Positions 29,766 through 32,244 of a stretch of 32,244 nucleotides of DNA are shown one piece after another. Source of the stretch: a virus; IMG/VR virus record IMGVR_UViG_3300043568_000667, positions 1 to 32,244 of that record, one strand, 5' to 3'. Under the pieces are notes generated by a model, which worked only from the letters and a program-made list of their open reading frames with translations, had not been told where the DNA came from and searched no databases. Both the position numbers and the translations under genes were made by a program. How positions within the stretch are numbered: the first letter of the stretch is position 1; the number at the start of each line of letters is the position of its first letter.

Positions 29766-29987
29766 TTAGTTAGTAAAGCAAGATTTGACGGCATACATAC
29801 AAGCAGTTTCAATTTCTGTTTGTGCAATTGAAATCAACCTCATTTTTTCTGTTGAAACTTCATTAGTTCTCATTTCTTGTAATAAATCAATCAATTCTGC
29901 TGATTTGTTTTTGATTTGATCAACCGTTTCATTTTTTGCAGGGTTGAATTCTGCTTTCACTCGTTGTTGTCCTAGTGTTTGTGACAT
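29766..29987 (-). CDS. Acb2-like (DUF7681) small helical protein, putative CBASS antagonist
   Basis: A 73-residue helical protein. The features are NPAKNETVDQIKNKSAELID (15-34), a second helix and MRLISIAQTEIETACMYAVK (49-68). This two-helix hairpin with a conserved R-x-x-x-IA-x-T-x-x-E-x-A-x-M-x-AVK end resembles DUF7681, the family that includes phage Acb2 (T4 Vs.4). Acb2 binds and sequesters cyclic nucleotide messengers of CBASS and related defence systems. Known members are about 60-100 residues and lie among accessory genes, as here. The match is by recollection of the pattern, so binding activity is an inference. It is followed by a strong terminator, giving an almost monocistronic unit. 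Confidence 0.6.
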   Translation of the reverse strand: MSQTLGQQRVKAEFNPAKNETVDQIKNKSAELIDLLQEMRTNEVSTEKMRLISIAQTEIETACMYAVKSCFTN

Positions 29988-30009
29988 TTTATATTTATTT
30001 AATTGATTA

Positions 30010-30582
30010 CTAATTTAGTGTCGTTTCGTGTAATAGTGTATAAGAATAAACACGTCCTTTTTGCACCTCAACAAATTTAAACAAAGCATTCATATTTGTA
30101 ACGCTTGCACCTTGACAACCTGCTGACCAATTACCAACTTTATTCCCTTTTCCCATATAATGAAAGTTTGTAAATGCGATTTCTTCGTAAATTTTACCAC
30201 CGCTTTCAAGTTGTGAATCCTTGTCATTATCCCTCCAATAAAGCATCGGTTTAATTTGTCTAAATGCTTTTTTACCCATATGACCGTTATCGAGTAAATA
30301 ATAACAACCGCGATATTGTTTATCGTGTACTAAAATAGCCGTTCCTAATTTATTCATTGGTTTCAATCTGTAATAAACTCCAGCATCTGTTGTAATTGGA
30401 ATTATTAACTCGTGTCGTTTCCCTTGTTCGTCCCAATAGAAAGCACCGCCCCAATCGTTAAACGTGTCCGCTCGATTTTCATTTGTACGCACTCCGAAAA
30501 GGTTAATCGAAAACGGCTCTTTAAAAACAACCGCTTTAATTTTTTCCATTCCTTTAATTACTTGGTCAATTGTTGGTTTCAT
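30010..30582 (-). CDS. Putative endolysin, YkuD-like S-A-G-C family
   Basis: A 190-residue protein. The C-terminal half shows NFHYM (H141) and, 12 residues on, W-S-A-G-C-Q (152-157, nucleophile C156), the H...SxGC signature of L,D-transpeptidase/carboxypeptidase-like folds. Upstream are INLFGVRTNENRADTFNDWG and LVHDKQYRGCYYLLDNG, typical of a phage wall-active family with this layout. It is expected to act on peptidoglycan. There is no signal peptide, so it would need the holin (3585-4007). Its neighbours are the methylase and Acb2-like genes. Functional name is inferred; other roles in wall modification are possible. Confidence 0.6.
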   Translation of the reverse strand: MKPTIDQVIKGMEKIKAVVFKEPFSINLFGVRTNENRADTFNDWGGAFYWDEQGKRHELIIPITTDAGVYYRLKPMNKLGTAILVHDKQYRGCYYLLDNGHMGKKAFRQIKPMLYWRDNDKDSQLESGGKIYEEIAFTNFHYMGKGNKVGNWSAGCQGASVTNMNALFKFVEVQKGRVYSYTLLHETTLN

Positions 30583-30600
30583 ATTTTTTTTATTACAAAT

Positions 30601-31254
30601 TTAAATAAAATTGGTATAGTAGGGTTCGGAGGTTAATAATGCTTTCAGTACTTCAATACATAATTGTTCAGGAATCTTTGACCTATCATAACTTCCTTTT
30701 TTACCTTGTGTTCCCGTTTTAGACCCACGTGGCGCACGTTCGTGATGACAATTAGGATTTCCATTTTTGCACATAGGTCTCGGTTGCCAATTTTCGTTAT
30801 TAGTCCAAATATCGGTAGGTTTTGCGCGATCATCTCCATATTGACAATACCAAATTGTGTGACGTTTAAAACGTTGCATAAATGGCATTTTTCGCAACAT
30901 ACCACGAGGATTTTCAATATAAAATAAGAAGTTTGGATTTAAACTCAACCATTCGTCAATCATTGATATAAAATGTTGATTTACTCGATCGCATTTAATA
31001 GCGTATTCGCTTTTTGGTTCAATACTATTTGTTCTGTGAGTTGAACAAGATGCAATTGAATAAGTTGTGCAATCAGGAGAAAACCAAGCCCAATCAGGAA
31101 TAAATGGCACGTCTTTAATTGTCATAAATTCAACATCTCCAACATAATCAATATTTTCAAATGGTTGCCAATCAATACTGAATACTTGCATATCTAAACT
31201 TTCAGCAACTTTACCAATTGATCTACTGCCTGCAAAAAATTCTACTCCTTTCAT
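30601..31254 (-). CDS. C5-cytosine DNA methyltransferase-like protein
   Basis: Start at the ATG at 31254, overlapping the upstream stop as ATGA; an upstream ATG at 31332 is out of favour because it would overlap the neighbouring gene by 82 bases. The 217-residue protein has motif I FFAGSRSIGKVAES (6-19), D28 (SIDWQ), a motif IV region SPDCTTYS (59-66, C62 as likely nucleophile in place of PCQ), motif VI ENP (114-116) and a motif VIII-like QYGDDRAKPTDIWTN. No clear target-recognition domain is present. Probably methylates cytosine in phage DNA, perhaps against host restriction. Members of this short phage family may be inactive or modify other pyrimidines. Confidence 0.75.
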   Translation of the reverse strand: MKGVEFFAGSRSIGKVAESLDMQVFSIDWQPFENIDYVGDVEFMTIKDVPFIPDWAWFSPDCTTYSIASCSTHRTNSIEPKSEYAIKCDRVNQHFISMIDEWLSLNPNFLFYIENPRGMLRKMPFMQRFKRHTIWYCQYGDDRAKPTDIWTNNENWQPRPMCKNGNPNCHHERAPRGSKTGTQGKKGSYDRSKIPEQLCIEVLKALLTSEPYYTNFI

Positions 31255-31697
31255 AACCTTTTCATTAATACAATTCCTACTTGACGAACTAAAAACGAAG
31301 TTATAAAACCAACGATAAACCAAACCCACCAATTAGACTTATTTTCAGTTTTAGCAACCTTAATAACCTCTTTTTTTTTCCACTTAGTTACATATCTAAT
31401 TGTTTCGATTGAATCGCGCTGTATTCTGTATTTGTAGCGTATTTCTTGACGTGTCAAAGGTATTTGTACCTCTGGACAATTTAAAGGCATCTGAACGAAT
31501 ATTATTGAATCTTTGCCGTTTACCTTAATAGTCTTTTCGACCGTTACAACTCGTTCGGTAGTGTCGATTTTACCGCCTTTATTCAGGAATTTAGTAAAGT
31601 GGTAGTTAGCACTGCATCCGTAAAGGAAATAAAGCATTCCAACGATGTAAAGCGCACCCAGGAGGAGTACGCTTAAATGTTTGTAGTTTGGTTTCAT
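31251..31697 (-). CDS. Lipoprotein with C-terminal membrane anchor: putative unimolecular spanin
   Basis: A 148-residue protein. The N-terminal signal (residues 8-27) ends in LYFLYGC, giving a lipobox-like Cys at 28. The middle part is periplasmic with strand-rich segments (ERVVTVEKTIKVNG) and a charged helix. Residues 123-145 (WWVWFIVGFITSFLVRQVGI) form a C-terminal transmembrane helix followed by Lys-Arg. A lipid anchor in the outer membrane plus a helix in the inner membrane is the defining topology of u-spanins such as T1 gp11. It overlaps the methylase by ATGA and lies near the putative endolysin. Function is inferred from topology only. Confidence 0.65.
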   Translation of the reverse strand: MKPNYKHLSVLLLGALYIVGMLYFLYGCSANYHFTKFLNKGGKIDTTERVVTVEKTIKVNGKDSIIFVQMPLNCPEVQIPLTRQEIRYKYRIQRDSIETIRYVTKWKKKEVIKVAKTENKSNWWVWFIVGFITSFLVRQVGIVLMKRL

Positions 31698-31712
31698 TTT
31701 GTAAATGTTAGT

Positions 31713-32189
31713 TTATAATTGAATTACTTTATATCCTTTTATGGTTTTTCTGTTTCCACACAATACTCTCGAAACACTAACTTTATGAACTCCCAACCAA
31801 TTTGCACAATCAATAAGAGAATTAAATTCAATTGAACATTTATCATTAATTGATTTTACTAAATTTACTTTTTTCATATTTTGCTTATTAATACAATTTT
31901 TATTATGTTTTTCACCATTAACTCCTTTAATTAGATTTTCTCTCCAAGTTAATAATTGCATATTTGAAAACTCGTAAATTCCATAATCATTTATTCTATC
32001 AATACTTGGTTTTAAATTTTTATCATAACCACTTTCAATGTATAAAATCCATTTATTTTCTACTCCGTTTTTTAACAACCAATTTATAAGTTCTTTTTTA
32101 GAAAAATTAGGATAGTCTTCACCTCTTCTTTTTGATTTAAATCTAATGGAATAGTAACATTGTGTATAAAAATTGTTTAGTGTTTTCAT
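31713..32189 (-). CDS. HNH-type homing endonuclease with NUMOD1-like HTH
   Basis: A 158-residue protein. An N-terminal part (SKRRGEDYPNFSKKELINWL) leads to the catalytic core LKPSIDRINDYGIYEFSNMQ followed by LLTWRENLIKG (59-89), with D64, N67 and N76 in the H-N-H-like pattern. A C-terminal helix-turn-helix of NUMOD1 type spans about 112-156 (EFNSLIDCANWLGVHKVSVS, KGYKV). It is free-standing at the right edge, next to the spanin-like gene. It differs in type from the 24.8-25.3 kb endonuclease. Confidence 0.8.
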   Translation of the reverse strand: MKTLNNFYTQCYYSIRFKSKRRGEDYPNFSKKELINWLLKNGVENKWILYIESGYDKNLKPSIDRINDYGIYEFSNMQLLTWRENLIKGVNGEKHNKNCINKQNMKKVNLVKSINDKCSIEFNSLIDCANWLGVHKVSVSRVLCGNRKTIKGYKVIQL

Positions 32190-32192
32190 TTG

Positions 32193-32221
32193 TTAACCAT
32201 TTTAAAAACATAAAGTTAACC
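32193..32221. repeat. Two 9-bp direct repeats upstream of the right-edge endonuclease
   Basis: gttaaccat occurs at 32193-32201 and 32213-32221, a 20-bp period, just upstream of the endonuclease start. It may be a recognition or regulatory site, but the window ends here. Confidence 0.45.
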
Positions 32222-32244
32222 ATATTTACATAAATATCAATTCT

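Noticed and set aside
30645-30917. Minus-strand 90-codon frame inside the methylase gene
   Set aside because: It is a shifted frame of the methylase region, with no promoter and no coding pattern of its own.
32143-32244. Open frame entering from the right edge on the minus strand (34 codons, ending TTCCATTAG)
   Set aside because: It overlaps the endonuclease start by 47 bases and is too short to distinguish from chance without the sequence beyond the window.

Overview
The window looks like most of a tailed phage or prophage genome (Caudoviricetes, probably siphovirus-like) from the Flavobacterium/Flavobacteriaceae branch of Bacteroidota. Support comes from the strongly AT-rich sequence, the lack of Shine-Dalgarno leaders, and -7 boxes of the Bacteroidota form TAnnTTTG, several of them with a TTG box 19-21 bp upstream. 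The proteins also resemble those of Flavobacterium phages. Every gene but one lies on the minus strand, so transcription runs from high to low coordinates. No integrase, repressor, tRNA or CRISPR array was found, so a temperate lifestyle is not shown. Both ends of the window are cut.

From the right edge leftwards (32.2 to 29.7 kb) there is an HNH-type homing endonuclease, a protein with unimolecular-spanin topology, a small C5-cytosine methyltransferase-like protein, a YkuD-like (S-A-G-C) putative endolysin, and a 73-residue helical protein resembling the Acb2 family of CBASS antagonists. The next 410 bases (29.7 to 29.35 kb) are mostly RNA-level signals: three terminators and three promoter-like sites that bracket two tandem small-RNA-like units. 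Two coupled micro-genes follow, one broken by a 7-bp tandem duplication, then a long coiled-coil protein with a strong terminator.

The recombination and replication block (27.9 to 23.3 kb) holds RecT, its PD-(D/E)XK exonuclease, a RusA-like resolvase, a second homing endonuclease (NUMOD4-HNH-AP2) and a winged-helix replication protein. The replication gene has a structured attenuator-like leader just before it and an iteron-like array inside its coding sequence. A helical protein follows.

The packaging and virion block (23.25 to 3.6 kb) has an unusual order. It runs terminase small and large subunits, tail proteins, tape measure, two small proteins, ClpP-like protease/scaffold, major capsid, a 189-residue structural protein, a small protein, portal, connector, tail-fibre-like proteins, a BspA-type leucine-rich-repeat adhesin, a 53-residue protein and the holin. 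One plus-strand gene of DUF115-like type, with its own promoter, sits between the tape-measure and protease regions.

After a terminator at 3.5 kb, a near copy of the 29.4-kb early promoter starts a leftward series of small accessory genes, several joined by ATGA overlaps. The left end has a pentapeptide-repeat protein, a membrane-anchored coiled-coil protein, a small zinc-ribbon gene broken by an in-frame TAA, and a gene running off the edge.
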